In this document: positions 50,360 to 61,426 of the stretch, one piece after another | Numbering within the stretch: position 1 is the stretch's first letter | How the letters are laid out: each line of letters begins with the position of its first letter | Assembly: GCA_035771165.1 (NCBI GenBank) | Contig: JAWNZC010000285.1 | Location: 1,912,501-1,976,500, forward strand | Length of the DNA stretch: 64,000 bases | Direction: 5' to 3' | Source: Paragorgia papillata | Taxonomy: Eukaryota > Cnidaria > Anthozoa > Scleralcyonacea > Coralliidae | Position numbers and translations under genes: made by a program | The notes under the pieces: model-generated | Told to the model about the DNA's origin: nothing | What the model saw: the letters and a program-made list of their open reading frames with translations, nothing else | Databases searched by the model: none

Positions 50360-50520
50360 CAAGCTATTAGTGCACTGCCTCTCACCACTGAGGACCGGAG
50401 TAAAGCCCATTTGGATTGAGTTAGTATTTGAATGGGTGACCATGCACCTGTCTGGGCTTGGAACTCATGCCAGATATGAGTGCAGTTGTTAGCACTTAGC
50501 CTTCTGTGCCTCGCTGGCTT
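50360..50520 (+). repeat. 5S-rRNA-like fragment, possibly a SINE
   Basis: GTTAGTATTTGAATGGGTGACC (50419-50440) closely matches the intermediate element and box C of the 5S rRNA internal promoter (GTTAGTACTTGGATGGGAGACC in typical animals). The flanks do not fit a full 5S gene. A 5S-derived SINE or pseudogene is the likeliest explanation. Confidence 0.4.
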
Positions 50521-50607
50521 TACTCTGAGAGTCTGAGTTGAGTGAGTTATTTATCAAAGTTAAAACACAGCATTGCCTGTGAGCATACAGTAGACAATTT
50601 TATCAAA

Positions 50608-50755
50608 AATCTTGTTCAGCTCTAGATCTGAATACAAGGTTACAACTATACAATTCCATCACTGTTTTCAAGAATCTTGTTCAGCTATGAATACAAGGTT
50701 GTTACAAGTACACAGTTGCATCATTGTTTTTACCAAAGTAGCTATAGGCATTAAA
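50608..50755. repeat. Imperfect tandem duplication, ~75-bp unit
   Basis: AATCTTGTTCAGCT...GAATACAAGGTT...CA(A/G)TT(C/G)CATCA(C/T)TGTTTT occurs twice in succession. No gene is recognised in 50521-51245. Confidence 0.65.
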
Positions 50756-51245
50756 CACAGTAGATACATGCACGCCTGGGCGTGCCTATCTTTTAACCAA
50801 GTTAGCCAACCAGATAGCCTGAGCCAGGCTTTTAGCTCAGGCTTTTAGTAGTCGTTTCCCAGTTTTGCGCAAATAAATGTCGAGAATGGAAACACAAAAT
50901 AGAAAAAGATATTAGGAATTTTAGCTTCATGCCGCCTTGCCTTGATTGCGTGATCGGGACTAGTTATACAAATTGGCTAATACTTTGTTAGTTTGTTTAC
51001 GTTTCAATTTTCAAACGTGCAAGTTTCCCAGGAACGTTTTGACACTTTTGTTTGAATAGTAATTGATAATTAGCCGCCTATTTTTTGACAATTGATTGAT
51101 TACGCTATTCACCGCTATTGTTGAAGTGTCAAAATTTTGCGCTTAAGTCACATTTGAAACATAAACATACAGTTGCTTGAAAGTTGAAAATGGTAGTATC
51201 ACTTTCCAATTTCCATCGTTGTAATTTGTAACTGTAACAGATGAG

Positions 51246-52700
51246 ATGTCAAAGCAACCTAAAATCACTGGATTCTTGAGGAGATCTGCTGAAGATTTAA
51301 TTTCAGGTGAGCAAGAAACAGGACTAATATCAGATATATCGGAAAAAGCTTGTGAATCGAACGCAGATGAGGAAGCCGACGAACATGACGGAGCCGACGG
51401 AGATGAGGAAGCCGACGAAGACGGAGTCCAAAAAGATGTAGCAGCAGTAACAGTCTCAACCAACATTTTCCCAAGACTGACAGCGGCGGATAAAACACAC
51501 AAGCCAAACATCTGGACAGATGAAATGTGGCGCAACAAACCGCAGCTTTACCCATGGCTACTGTGTAAAAATGGAAAACTTGGGTGTGATATCTGTGCAT
51601 CTGCAAAAGGTCTAGGCCCAAACAGAACAACAAGGGCTTTCCTTGAGTAGGGAATGGCAAACAACGAATGTCACATATAATGGGCTCTCGCAAGAAGCTA
51701 AGCTGTCTTCCCTGCATAAAAACATTTACAAGCATTTGCATTCAGATGCGCACAAAAGAGCAAAAGAGATTATTGTAAATCAGCAGAAGAAAAACAGTCT
51801 GCCTGCAAATGTGGATGCTATGAATTGCAAATGGTTGGATACAACAAAGAGAGTTTTCCGCACTAGCTATTATATGGCAAAAACTGACAGACCACTGGGC
51901 GATCATGAAGGATTCTGCAGATTCAGAATGGAATCGAAATGGGGTCTGGTTTGCACTCACGATTTTCTTCAACTGCAAATATCGTATTGCGGATGAGATG
52001 CGTTCCACGATTTGCAAGACCATTAAAGAAAACAAAAGGAAACTTTCCATCCACCACAGTGTCCGACATTTCAACTCTGATAGTCTATTTAAAAGCTCAA
52101 GTGGAAACGTCCGAAGAACCACAGTTCTTGTTTTTGGACTTGGTGGAGTTGACAAATGGCGAGAGTGCAGACGAAATTCATAAAGCGTTAATTGCTTGTT
52201 TGAATCGGCATGGATTTGACACAGATTACTTGCAAGAACATTTTATTGCTTTTATATCAGATGGGGCCAGTGTCTTGACCCGGAAGAAATCAGGAGATAT
52301 GGAGCTACTTGTGAAGGACTTTCCGAATCTCATCACCTGGCACTGTTTGAATCATCGCTTAGAACTGGCAGTTGATGATGCCATTGCAGACTTGAGGGGA
52401 ATAAATCATTTCAAGATTTTCATTCGTAAATTGCACTCAGTTTACCGCCAGTCACCAGAAAACATGCGAGAGCTGAAAGAAGTTGCTAATAATTTAGATG
52501 CCCAGCTTCTTAAGATTGGTAAGATACTATGTACGAGATGCATGGGTCGCCAGCGGTCACCGAACGGTTTTGGCAGTTTGGAACAACTACGAAGCACTTT
52601 ACAAACATTTCAAACAGAAAGTATTGGAAAAGGGAAAGCAGTCTGCAGTGTATGATTGCCTACCAGAAGCTTCTTGATCAAATTTGTGTCCTGTATCAGT
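51246..52700 (+). pseudogene. hAT-type transposase relic (KIAA1586-like family)
   Basis: The start MSKQPKITGFLRR and an acidic stretch are followed by a zinc-binding region (CDICASAKG), then in other frames HSDAHKRAKEI (about 51750), LFLDLVELTNGESADEIHKAL, FISDGASVLTRKKSG and WHCLNHRLELAVDDAI (about 52120-52380). The last phrases are characteristic of the hAT-like family that includes human KIAA1586 and related genes. Frameshifts near 51645, 51920 and 52520 and the loss of the C-terminal dimerisation region, cut off by a microsatellite, make it a pseudogene. I could not identify terminal inverted repeats. Confidence 0.75.
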
Positions 52701-52704
52701 AGTG

Positions 52705-52710
52705 GTGAAG

Positions 52711-52742
<32 letters not shown>

Positions 52743-53013
52743 AAGAGCCTGGTACCGAGCTCCGAGCCAATGAGGATCGATTCTATAATTGGTTGACCAA
52801 TCAAAAAACGAGAAAAGATTTGAATATATTCATATGGATGGGGGTGTCAGAAAGTAGGTGTTGTTGGCTGCTCATTATAAATGGAATTTTGATGAGGTCA
52901 GGAGGGGTGTGGACGATGTTTATTCAAATCTTTTATCTTTTTTTGATTGGTCAACCAATTAATAGTTCGTTCCTCAGAGACACGGATGCTCGGCGCCAAG
53001 CTCTCACACACAC

Positions 53014-53063
<50 letters not shown>

Positions 53064-53227
53064 CAATCTACAGACACCGTGTTTCGCTGTACAACAGCTC
53101 ATCAGTGTAGCTTGGAACAATCTGAATGAATTTCAGCAATTACTTATACACATGCGATCGTCGGTGACAACCGCATGTGGGACAGCATCGGTGAAGTACA
53201 TTCAGATAGCGTGAAGTGCGCATGGGC

Positions 53228-53262
<35 letters not shown>
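52705..53262. repeat. Microsatellite-rich stretch: (TA)n and (TG)n tracts around short repeats
   Basis: (TA)n/(TG)n at about 52707-52741, (TA)n at 53015-53059 and (TA)n at 53230-53261. Between them, 53060-53229 begins with a TTTCGCTGTACAACAGCTCATCAG palindrome-like word, similar in style to the 61.5-kb foldback. ATTGGTTGACCAATCA at about 52785 and GATTGGTCAACCAAT at about 52945 are inverted. Apparent frames here are repeat artefacts. Confidence 0.75.
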
Positions 53263-53263
<1 letters not shown>

Positions 53264-53264
<1 letters not shown>

Positions 53265-53370
53265 ACAGTTATACCATGAGCTCGAGTCGTATATGAGCTC
53301 ATAGCCAACGAGGCGCTTCGCCGAGTTGGCTATTAGTTCGTATACGACGAGAGCGAATGGTATAACTGTT
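53264..53370. repeat. Near-perfect 107-bp hairpin
   Basis: AACAGTTATACCAT at the left pairs with ATGGTATAACTGTT at the right. Inner blocks CGTATATGAGCT, ATAGCCAAC and AGGCG also pair, around a four-base loop at about 53317. It follows a (TA)n tract and is probably a palindromic MITE. The downstream 53371-54190 is unassigned, with another inverted pair (GGATATGAGCTGATAGC and GCTCATATCC) at 54070-54130. Confidence 0.8.
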
Positions 53371-54146
53371 TTATTATATAGCCAAGCACTGTACAAGAGA
53401 CAAAATTACATGCAGCGAAATGTTTCAAACGACAAACTTCCGGCATAGGCAACTAATACTTCCGCCATGCGTAATGATGCATTCACATAGAGTTTCTCGC
53501 TGAGCTGTTCGGTAAACAGCTTTGAAATGTTGCATAAATGTTGCTCGAGAGAGGCAAAAAATGTGTTAAGCAGATCAACAAAAAAGATTAAAAGGTACCT
53601 TTATGAAGTCAAAAGGTGGGTCAGTTGTTTATATTAGCGTTGCTGTCGTGAAAAAGGTTTTGATTTCATGCAAAAATGAAACTGAAACACCTTCGGCAGT
53701 GAAACTAAATTACTTAGTTAGTTTACTACTCCAAATGCTTATCTAAATAAAAAATGTCTCTTTACTGGTGATCTCCTACGAAATGTATGTTGTAAGCTTG
53801 ATTTTAACCGCGAGTTTCTTTGTTTGGCAACAAATTAATATCAACCCGTTAATTTAGTCGGGTTTTTGAAGAAAAAAGACGTAATTTTTAGGTGAATTTT
53901 ACCATTTAACATGCTAAATTGTGTATTTATTAATGTATTTTTACACAATGTTGTTTTTTTATACATTGGTTTGAGGGTGTTGATGTTTTTCTGTATAAAA
54001 ATCCGTCAATTTCAACTCTTTTCGGCAGTTTAAAAAAACGTGCCGCCATCTTGTTTTTCCTCTACTAGTAGGATATGAGCTGATAGCCTGGTAGTAGGGA
54101 ACCAATCAGATTACGCAAAAGCTCATATCCGATAGCATGCTATATA

Positions 54147-54185
<39 letters not shown>

Positions 54186-54486
54186 TTGGGGAAAATGCTT
54201 GAAAAATGAAAAAATGAATGTGGTTAGACAAGAAAAATTCGAAAAGATCGACACACGTTTACTTTTCGTATGAATGCGTGAACACATTCCATGCATATTT
54301 TCGAATTTTTAGAGAGAAAAAAATTTAATTTTTTGTAGAAAAAATCTAGAAAATAAAAAAAGTAGAAGAAAATGGGTTTTTTTACCGGTATGAAGCGGCA
54401 GAGTTGTTGTCGGTACGCTACCATGTTGTCGAATGAAGTGCGTGTGATATGATCGTGTCGTAGATCGTTGTTGACGACAATCATCA

Positions 54487-54766
54487 CTATATATGGTATG
54501 ATTTGATTTTTTGTGGAAATTTTTTTTTCCGGAGTTTTCTTAGACAATGACCGTACCATATATGGCATGGCTTTCTTATTTCATACCCATATATGGTCAT
54601 AGGATTGTTGAGGTTTTTTAGCTTGTAAAATAAAAATGGAATTATTTTTTTTGGTTTTTGACCCATACCCATATTTGGTATGTGATTTGTTTCCCCTGTG
54701 AAATTTTTTTTTTTTAGGTCTTACTTTTTTTCACTCATACACATTTACCTCCACCACCATATTTGG
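54487..54766. promoter_or_regulatory. Cluster of CC(A/T)6GG (CArG-type) palindromes
   Basis: Four exact CC(A/T)6GG words occur at 54556-54565 (CCATATATGG), 54587-54596 (CCATATATGG), 54669-54678 and 54757-54766 (both CCATATTTGG), with a near match at 54487-54496. This is the SRF/MADS consensus, but the words also recur within a loosely repeated ACCCATATATGGTATG motif, so they may be a degenerate satellite. Confidence 0.5.
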
Positions 54767-54925
54767 GTGTAAAGATATTTTTTTTGTTTTAGAATCATGT
54801 GTTTATTTTTTAAGTGTGTTGGGTTTTTTTGTTCTAACGTATATCGTATTATGATTTTTTTTCCTCACGCGATGTATCATTATTAATACACACTAGAGTC
54901 AACGATAGACGTAGATATTGACGCT

Positions 54926-55204
54926 ATGCTCATAAAGGAAGTGGATGTGACTAAAATTGATGCAAGATTTATTGAATTCGTACGAATAGCTGATGTGTTG
55001 GCTAGTTGTCCTGGTACACGGCCCAAGGTGATAGATGTAAAAAAATAATATTTTCATATGTATGAAGATAAGATTATTTTTGAAGCAGTGACTCTGGTTG
55101 GAATTTCACCAATTCCAACGCATAAATATTATTGGACGTTATCTCGGACGGGTTATGATTTTAGTTCGGAAATAGACCAATATTGTATGTATTGGGTTAA
55201 CTAG
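54926..55204 (+). pseudogene. Unrecognised frame with one internal stop
   Basis: An open frame from ATG 54926 meets a TAA after a run of A (about 55042-55048) and then continues in the same frame to 55204, ending YCMYWVN. Both halves have coherent amino-acid composition, so this is probably one decayed gene. No family recognised. Confidence 0.35.
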
Positions 55205-55289
55205 ACAATAATATAAAAAAAAGATTGTGATACGTTTATTGTTCAAATAAAATATCTTTTATCCATTCTTGTGTGTTTTGTCTATTTTT

Positions 55290-55504
55290 TTATGGCTCAA
55301 GTATCATTTCAAAATATCTTTTGTACCAACGTGCTTGTCTATTTTTACAATCGCATTTTTTGTAGATTTTACATATGATTTTTTTAGGATAATTTCTTCT
55401 ACAAACATCGAAAAAAACTACGTAAACTTTACATTCGTGACACGTATAGTAACATTCTTTACGTTTTGAATACAATAATAACAGCTGAAGCAGACACTAG
55501 TCAT
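55290..55504 (-). pseudogene. Cys-rich small protein remnant
   Basis: From ATG 55504, MTSVCFSCYYC leads, after a frame change, to ECYYTCHECKVYVVFFDVCRR and KKCDCKNRQARWY. The repeated CxxC spacing suggests a zinc protein. The frame change prevents an intact product. Unknown family. Confidence 0.35.
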
Positions 55505-55676
55505 TTTTTTTCTAAAAAAGGAGAGAAGAGATGACAGGTTTTTATAAATTGTAAATGTCATTTTTACTATTTTTTACTTCTACATATATTTTACCTCATA
55601 AAGTTTGAATCCGTATTATAGTTTGACCAACTAACATGTATCATATGTTTGTATTACATAGTTTTATGCGGTCTTT

Positions 55677-55898
55677 TTATATATTTTCATCGTCTTTTAG
55701 GTAAAATCTTATATAGTCATTGCGAATCTCAGGATGCATTTCATACATATCACTTAAAAACTCCACTTTTGTTATAGTTTTATCCCAAACGTCATTCCAC
55801 ATCATTTGTGCGTCGTATTGAGGAACTTCTTTGCTCTTTTCCACTTTAACAGCGATATCGTATTTTTCCTGTCGCGTTTTCATCTCCTCTTCACTCAT
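55677..55898 (-). CDS. Small acidic protein, 73 residues, unknown
   Basis: The frame MSEEEMKTRQEKYD through RFYLKDDENI is charged and helical. Its ATG lies in the overlap ATGAGTGA with the stop of the upstream minus-strand frame, a layout seen in compact genomes. No homologue recognised. Confidence 0.35.
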   Translation of the reverse strand: MSEEEMKTRQEKYDIAVKVEKSKEVPQYDAQMMWNDVWDKTITKVEFLSDMYEMHPEIRNDYIRFYLKDDENI

Positions 55899-56128
55899 TT
55901 ACACTATGATGACCAGCGCGATCGACTGCAAATTCCATTTTTTTATCCCAATTTGTTATTCCAATGACACCACGCCTTTTCTGCAACCTCTTTTCTTATT
56001 ACCAATACATGTTTATCTTGACCGGTGAAACTCATTTCTATCCTTGGTTCATCCATTTTCGATTGAATGATTTTTTGCGTAATATATATCTCTTTCCTTA
56101 ATATTGAAATATGTATTTTTTCACTCAT
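55893..56128 (-). pseudogene. Frameshifted small protein upstream of the 73-residue frame
   Basis: It starts MSEKIHISILRK (ATG at 56128). The first frame closes at 55943, but a neighbouring frame (NWDKKMEFAVDRAGHH) runs to a stop overlapping the next ATG. One indel near 55980 would account for the break. Family unknown. Confidence 0.35.
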
Positions 56129-56206
56129 TCGAATGATCGAATGATTTTTTTGTTTGAAAAGCAAACACGCTTTTATATTACACGGGTAGGGTTTTAATTA
56201 TTTTAT

Positions 56207-56348
56207 ATGTACCTAATACGGGTACATATGAAGAAAAAAATATTTATTCCCACGACAAATAATAGTGGTTTTATTTATATGTACCTAATATGGGTACATA
56301 TGAAGAAAAAAATATTTATTCCCACGACAAATAATAATGGTTATATGG
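56207..56348. repeat. Two tandem copies of a 72-bp unit
   Basis: ATGTACCTAATACGGGTACA followed by an A-rich stretch and ATTCCCACGACAAATAATA occurs at 56207 and again at 56279, almost unchanged. It lies between divergently read frames, where a shared promoter would be expected. Confidence 0.85.
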
Positions 56349-56469
56349 TTATAGATATATTCCCCTAACAAACAACAAACAGATAATCCAAAAATTGAAA
56401 TTTGAATGTTTTACTAAATGGAATCTATAAATTAATCGTGCAAACGATAATATTTCATTGCGTTTTGAG

Positions 56470-57771
56470 ATGGCGACAAAACGTTGTTTCGACAGTTTAA
56501 CCAACGGTAATAACAGTTCAACCAGCGTTGATAATAAGAAAAGAAAAGAGGATGAAAAAAAAACGAAGAAGAAGAAATGAGTAAGTGTTTGAAAATGATG
56601 CTTATTCATGTTCCTGAATTTCGTAAATTTCGTAATGGTGAAATTGGTTTGTTATATTGGTTGTATGGGTTATTGGATATATCTCAAGGTGGACTTATAA
56701 GATTGATTGAAAGAGAACTCGTCGTGCAACCTGAAGAGGAAGACGTTGACTTTATTAGCTATCCTTTATTGTTGTATAGAGGGAATCCTCACAATGGTGA
56801 AGAAGAAATAGAAAGATAACTTCTCCCTTATGTGATTATAGAGAAAAATAATAGTTTTTTAGCACCCTATATGTCTGAAAGAACTGGACACTGGTCGGTG
56901 AGAATATCTTTTTATTCAGGCAGTTTGACATTGGTTCGTGATAGTTCCTTGTGTTGTTCTTTTCTCCCTCGAAACGACAATGTAGTTAAGGAATATTACT
57001 TTTCAATTTTATCAAGTTATCATGCACCTTCGCAACGTGATAATTATCATTTAATTGGTTGTAAAATGAAATCACAAGTACAGTGTGAACACCACTAGCG
57101 AAGGCGGGTAAAAGAAGATATGAGTATTTATCTCATATTCGTGAAAAATATGGTGTGAGAGCTGTAACAGCTGCATTTTTTTGGTATTCTATAACACCTT
57201 ATTTTTTTTACCATTGTTGTAGTAGGTCTGACGATCTTGATTGAGATTTACTTTATAATTTAATTGCGTGTTTTATATTTTATTGTGATCGACATAATCC
57301 TGATGGTGCATTAGCACGTAAAGTCGCTGCTACTTATAATGTTGAACGAATAAGTACATACATAAGACGCTATTTGCAACTAGAAGTAGAGGATGGAGAG
57401 GGTAATTTTTTGCATGCATTTGGTGAGAACGCGATGTATTATACGGAAACTTCATGTCGATATAAAAATTGTGTAAAAAATTGTTCATACCATATCGAAG
57501 CGTTTCGTTATAAAATGGAAAATTTAAATAGGGAAATGAGCCAGGAGGAAAAAAATGTTAAGAGAAAATTTATTTTACCATTACCCACTATATATGAGTC
57601 TTACATTAACACAACACATTTTAAAACGTGTTATAAACAGTGTAATATAACTCTAGGATACTGTGAGAACGATCATGAATTAAAAAATTATGTGGATTTT
57701 ATCTTACCTGAAATACCTGAGATTAATAATTTATCTATGTTTTCCGTAATGAATGAAAATTGTGGACATTA
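56470..57771 (+). pseudogene. Decayed protein of ~430 residues, unknown family
   Basis: It begins MATKRCFDSLTNG and a Lys/Arg run. After a frame change at A9 (about 56549-56557) it continues as MSKCLKMMLIHVPEF to a TAA near 56818, then in the same frame to 57098, shifts frame, and goes on through HIREKYGVRAVTAAFFW and a Cys-rich end (CRYKNCVKNCSYH, CYKQCNITLGYC). Two stops and two frameshifts break it. The start is duplicated at 58748 (MATKRCF with a similar Lys/Arg run), so the element contains a paralogous pair. I do not recognise either. Confidence 0.35.
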
Positions 57772-57979
57772 GATTGTGTAAATTTGTTAAAAATGAAATA
57801 TATCCCATATATAGCTTTACCGAATACAGATAATCCAAGTAAAAAATTTAAAATTTTGTAATACGTTAAAAAAATAAAAATAAATAATCATTTTATTGTC
57901 TAATGAGAATATTGTCTATATATACGATGCGCTCCAGCTTATCGATCGGATACTCAAGTTGTGCCAGCGTCAAAAAATT

Positions 57980-58446
57980 TTAAAAAAATGGAATAGATTT
58001 TGACCGAGATCCAGAATCAGATGGACGATCATCGCACACATCTCGAAGCGGAGATGAAGAAGAGTATGGAGACTCTAGCGAACCGTATTTCAGTGGACTA
58101 ATCGTTAGCGTAGATTTTCCACAACGAAACCGGGAAGCAAAAATCATGGAGTTGGTGGGGACACTGCTTGACCTGTTATATGTGCGATGTGAATCTACTG
58201 ATTGCGTACCTCGGTCACTTGAAAAAGATGTTAGATATCGACGGTAGCGAAGATGTAGAGAGATGTCTTATTATGCTTCGAAAAAACCGCAATATTCTTC
58301 GTTTGAATCAACCGCAACCGGGTTTTCGAGTGACGCGGGCTATAGTTATGATCCAACATGTGTTGGAGAAGATGTTGGATATGATACCGTCTGCTGACGT
58401 TCCAGTTAGCGTACATGAATATAAAATACTTACTCATATACCTTAG
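57980..58446 (+). pseudogene. Overlapping unassigned frames
   Basis: Two plus-strand frames are open in succession or overlap: one from about 57996 to 58250 with a Ser/Asp/Glu-rich start, and one at 58168-58446 (LLIAYLGHLKKML to EYKILTHIP). Which one is real cannot be decided. No family recognised. Confidence 0.25.
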
Positions 58447-58747
58447 TATGCTTGTTTGCATTATGATATTGAACACGGAAACTAATCAAACAGTTTAAAA
58501 AAACCCATTTATTACATAGATATACAATGTTAATAAAATACTTTTTTTTTGTTTTTAATTAATAGGTTGTGTTTGCTTATATATCCTACAAATATTCCTA
58601 ATATGGAATATGAATAAAAAAATGAAATGAAACTTAAAAAAGAAAAAATCTTGCCCATTATGGTATATAGAAAATACAAAAGAATGTTAGGAATTTTAAA
58701 AAGGGATAAAAAACTATAAATACAAAGCGTAAGACATGTTCAATAAG

Positions 58748-58985
58748 ATGGCTACAAAACGTTGTTTTGTCGGTTCAATTTCATGTAATAAGAAAAGAAA
58801 AGAAAAGAGAATGAAGAAGAAAAACGAACAAATGAAATAGAAGATATTTTAGGTCTATGTTACGTTGAAACAATTGTTGAAATGGTGAATGAAGCGTACT
58901 TTAAATATTGCGGTGGTTGCAATATTTCGTTTAAAGAAAAATTGGAATTGTTTTACCCACAAGTGATTGAGGAGTTGAAGATAAA
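58748..58985 (+). pseudogene. Second MATKRCF gene, truncated
   Basis: The first residues repeat those of the 56470 gene. As in that copy, the frame changes in the A/G-rich run after the start; beyond it the frame reads EIEDILGLCYVETIVEMV and CGGCNISFKEKLELFYP, then runs into unrelated sequence at about 58985. Both copies break at the same A-rich position. Confidence 0.35.
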
Positions 58986-61102
58986 CATACTCCAGTTCCA
59001 GACCCACTTTCCCCTCATGGAGAAAAGAGGGTCCAGTCTTTTTTGCATGCGCATGCGTCAGGTATGTCCAATCAACGGTCACCACCACGTTTTTCAGGAG
59101 GTCGCCAGGTTGCTAAGCTCTGTTTACGTATTCGATTTCCTAAATTTAGGAGTGATCGAAAATGGTTTGTTACTTGAAACGGCGTCGATATTCGCGGCGC
59201 CATCGTAGATGAAAGATTTTGATCAGTTTTCGGTTCCACGTTTAAGAATAGATTAAAATACGCCATGGAATTATGCAAATAAAATTTTGTGACAAAGTTT
59301 GAGCAACTACAGGCGATATAATCAGACAAATGGTAAAGAATAACCCTTACGAAAAAATCCTATAGGATCCTATAGGAATTCCTATGTGAATTTGTAATTC
59401 CTATAGGAATTCCTATAGGATCCTATAGGATCCTATAGGAACAAATTTTCCTATAGGAATTTGAATAGGAATTCCTATAGGAAAATATGCTTCCTATAGG
59501 AATTCCTATAGGAATAAATTTTCCTATAGGAATTTGAATAGGAATTCCTATAGGAAAATATGCTTCCTATAGGAATTCCTATAGGATGCTATAGGAATAA
59601 ATTTTCCTATAGGAATTTGATAGGAATTCCTATAGGAAAATATGCTTCCTATAGGAATTCCTATAGGATGCTATAGGAATAAATTTCCCTATAGGAATTT
59701 GAATAGGAATTCCTATAGGAAAATACGCTTCCTATAGGAATTAAAATTTGTGTTGGCCAAATTACAAAATAAATATTATTAGCAAACATTTTGGTCGTTG
59801 GTCTAAAATAATTTTATTTCCATACAAAAAGCAGTTGAGACAGACCTGAAATTCCATATCAAGATAAAAATTGCCATTAGTTCGGTTCTTCAACCACATT
59901 CCGCAGTATCAGACCATTGCCATAATTCCGAATTAATATGTGAGTGTAATTTTTAAACAGAATAGCGTATCAGAATTCAGAAAGAAAGGCTACAGGTAAT
60001 AAAACTTCGAATTCTGGCTAAACAGCGCAGTCACCAGAGAGGCTCCGTCTAGCCAGTGTCGTACTCAGGCGCATGCAGCCACGAAACCGCGCAGATAGCG
60101 AGCGCGCATTGATACTTGGGATAGCGTCATTTCATTTTCGATTCTCATCTCAGCGCGCCACGTTTTGAAATTAATTTGTGATGGTGTTTTGGCTTTTGAG
60201 ATTCAAGCTATGGAAACTTTTGGTAATAAAAGACTTTTTGTTTGCGAAGAGATCAGGCAGACAGTCCTCACCGAAGTAACATGTTCTTACGGAAAGATTT
60301 AACTAAAAGCCATGAAAATCCAGTTGAACCAATAAAGTCCTAGAAGCTTCTCTCGCACGAGGCTACGAGCAAGGTAAGAGATTGAGTATTTATCGTTTGT
60401 TTTCTATTGTCCTCCTTATTGTAATGTGAAATTTTCTTTGGCTCTCGTCAAATTTCCTGTTTGATTGTCCAATACAAACCATTTTATACTGAAGTTAGTG
60501 TAGTTGAACTGTTGAAGTCAATGTTTGGTATTAAGTCATCATCTAGTTTTGACTCGTGAACATGGCGGTTGGAATCTCTTCTCAATTTAGTCAATTGTGG
60601 TTCCTAACAAACTCAAATCATTCTACCTTTTTTGCCATTCTTTAGCCACCGTTGCTTTCATGATAAGCATTATCTTATGTAAAACTAAAGCATTCAGATT
60701 TTGAGGTAAAAGTTATTTGTGATTAGCGTATTTTCACTGAATCACAGGCAGAATTCATCATCATTAATATGAAATATTAAATTGTTGTTAACAGACTAAC
60801 AGTATGTTTTGTGTGTGTGTGTGTGTTTGTTTGTTTGTTTGCTTATTCATTTCATATATTATTTTCTCTTGTTTTCTAGTGCATAGGGTAGAGTTACCGT
60901 GTTCAGTTGTGTTCAACCATTTAATTCAACTTGCTGTTTATATTGGTAAGTAAAATCCTTAAATAACCTTAATTCATATACTAGTAGTTTATTTATTGAG
61001 TAATGACATAATGATCTATTCCTATGTTGATATCTCAAAGTACTAATTACAGGTCATATATTGGTCTACCTGTATGTCTTTTATATATATATATATATAT
61101 AT

Positions 61103-61377
61103 ATGAGTAAAATTTGTTCTCAAGCTTTTTATACTCAGAAAAATGTCTGAGTATCCCTGACGGGATTCTTATCTTTCTTATTATCTTATCTTACCTTCTT
61201 ATTACCTTCTTATTACCCGCAACCTTTGATTTATCCTTCTCACTACTGTCTGAGTCCCAGTAGTTCAGTCGGCAGAGCGTCTGTCTGGATATCAGAAGGT
61301 CGCGGGTTCGAATCCTGTCAGGGATACTCAGACATTTTTCTGAGTATAAAAAGCTTGCGAACAAATTTTACTCATAT
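61103..61377. mobile_element. Foldback element carrying a tRNA-like sequence
   Basis: The left arm (61103-61160; GAGTAAAATTTGTTCTCAAG to GTCTGAGTATCCCTGA) is the inverted copy of the right arm (61321-61377; GGGATACTCAGAC to ACAAATTTTACTC). The tRNA-like unit lies against the right arm. (TA)n tracts border the left side. Confidence 0.75.
61254..61326 (+). tRNA. tRNA-like sequence, 73 nt
   Basis: It folds as a cloverleaf: acceptor GTCCCAG/CAGGGAT (one mismatch, one GU), D arm GTTC...GAGC, anticodon arm TCTG/CAGA around a loop holding CTGGATA, T arm GCGGG TTCGAAT CCTGT. Box B (GGTTCGAATCC) is intact. The nominal anticodon is GGA, but a serine tRNA should have a long variable arm and a purine at 37; neither is present. 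It is probably a tRNA pseudogene or SINE head. Confidence 0.5.
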
Positions 61378-61426
61378 TACACCAAGCTACAAACTTCACT
61401 CTTAACATACATATATATATATATAT

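Larger units (their letters stand above)
54200..58985. other. AT-rich block of short, broken reading frames, origin unknown
   Basis: The block starts after a (TA)n tract (about 54190) and ends near 58985, where sequence of a different character begins. It has at least eight short frames on both strands, small gaps, and two places where one frame's stop overlaps the next ATG. Frames carry coherent-looking proteins, but most are interrupted by a stop or frameshift. There are no introns or transposase motifs that I can see. Compact layout and overlapping frames suggest an old insertion of a viral or other small-genome sequence. I cannot identify the source. Confidence 0.4.

Noticed and set aside
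52793..53129. 105- and 60-residue frames with Tyr-Ile repeats
   Set aside because: They run through (TA)n microsatellite sequence.
54487..54766. Host muscle-type SRF enhancer
   Set aside because: The CArG words fit, but no host gene lies nearby and the words sit in a loosely repeated motif, so this specific claim is not supported.
59344..59745. Telomere-like or centromeric satellite
   Set aside because: The palindromic TTCCTATAGGAA words have no fixed period and are mirrored at 63.7-63.97 kb as one end of a TIR-bounded interval.
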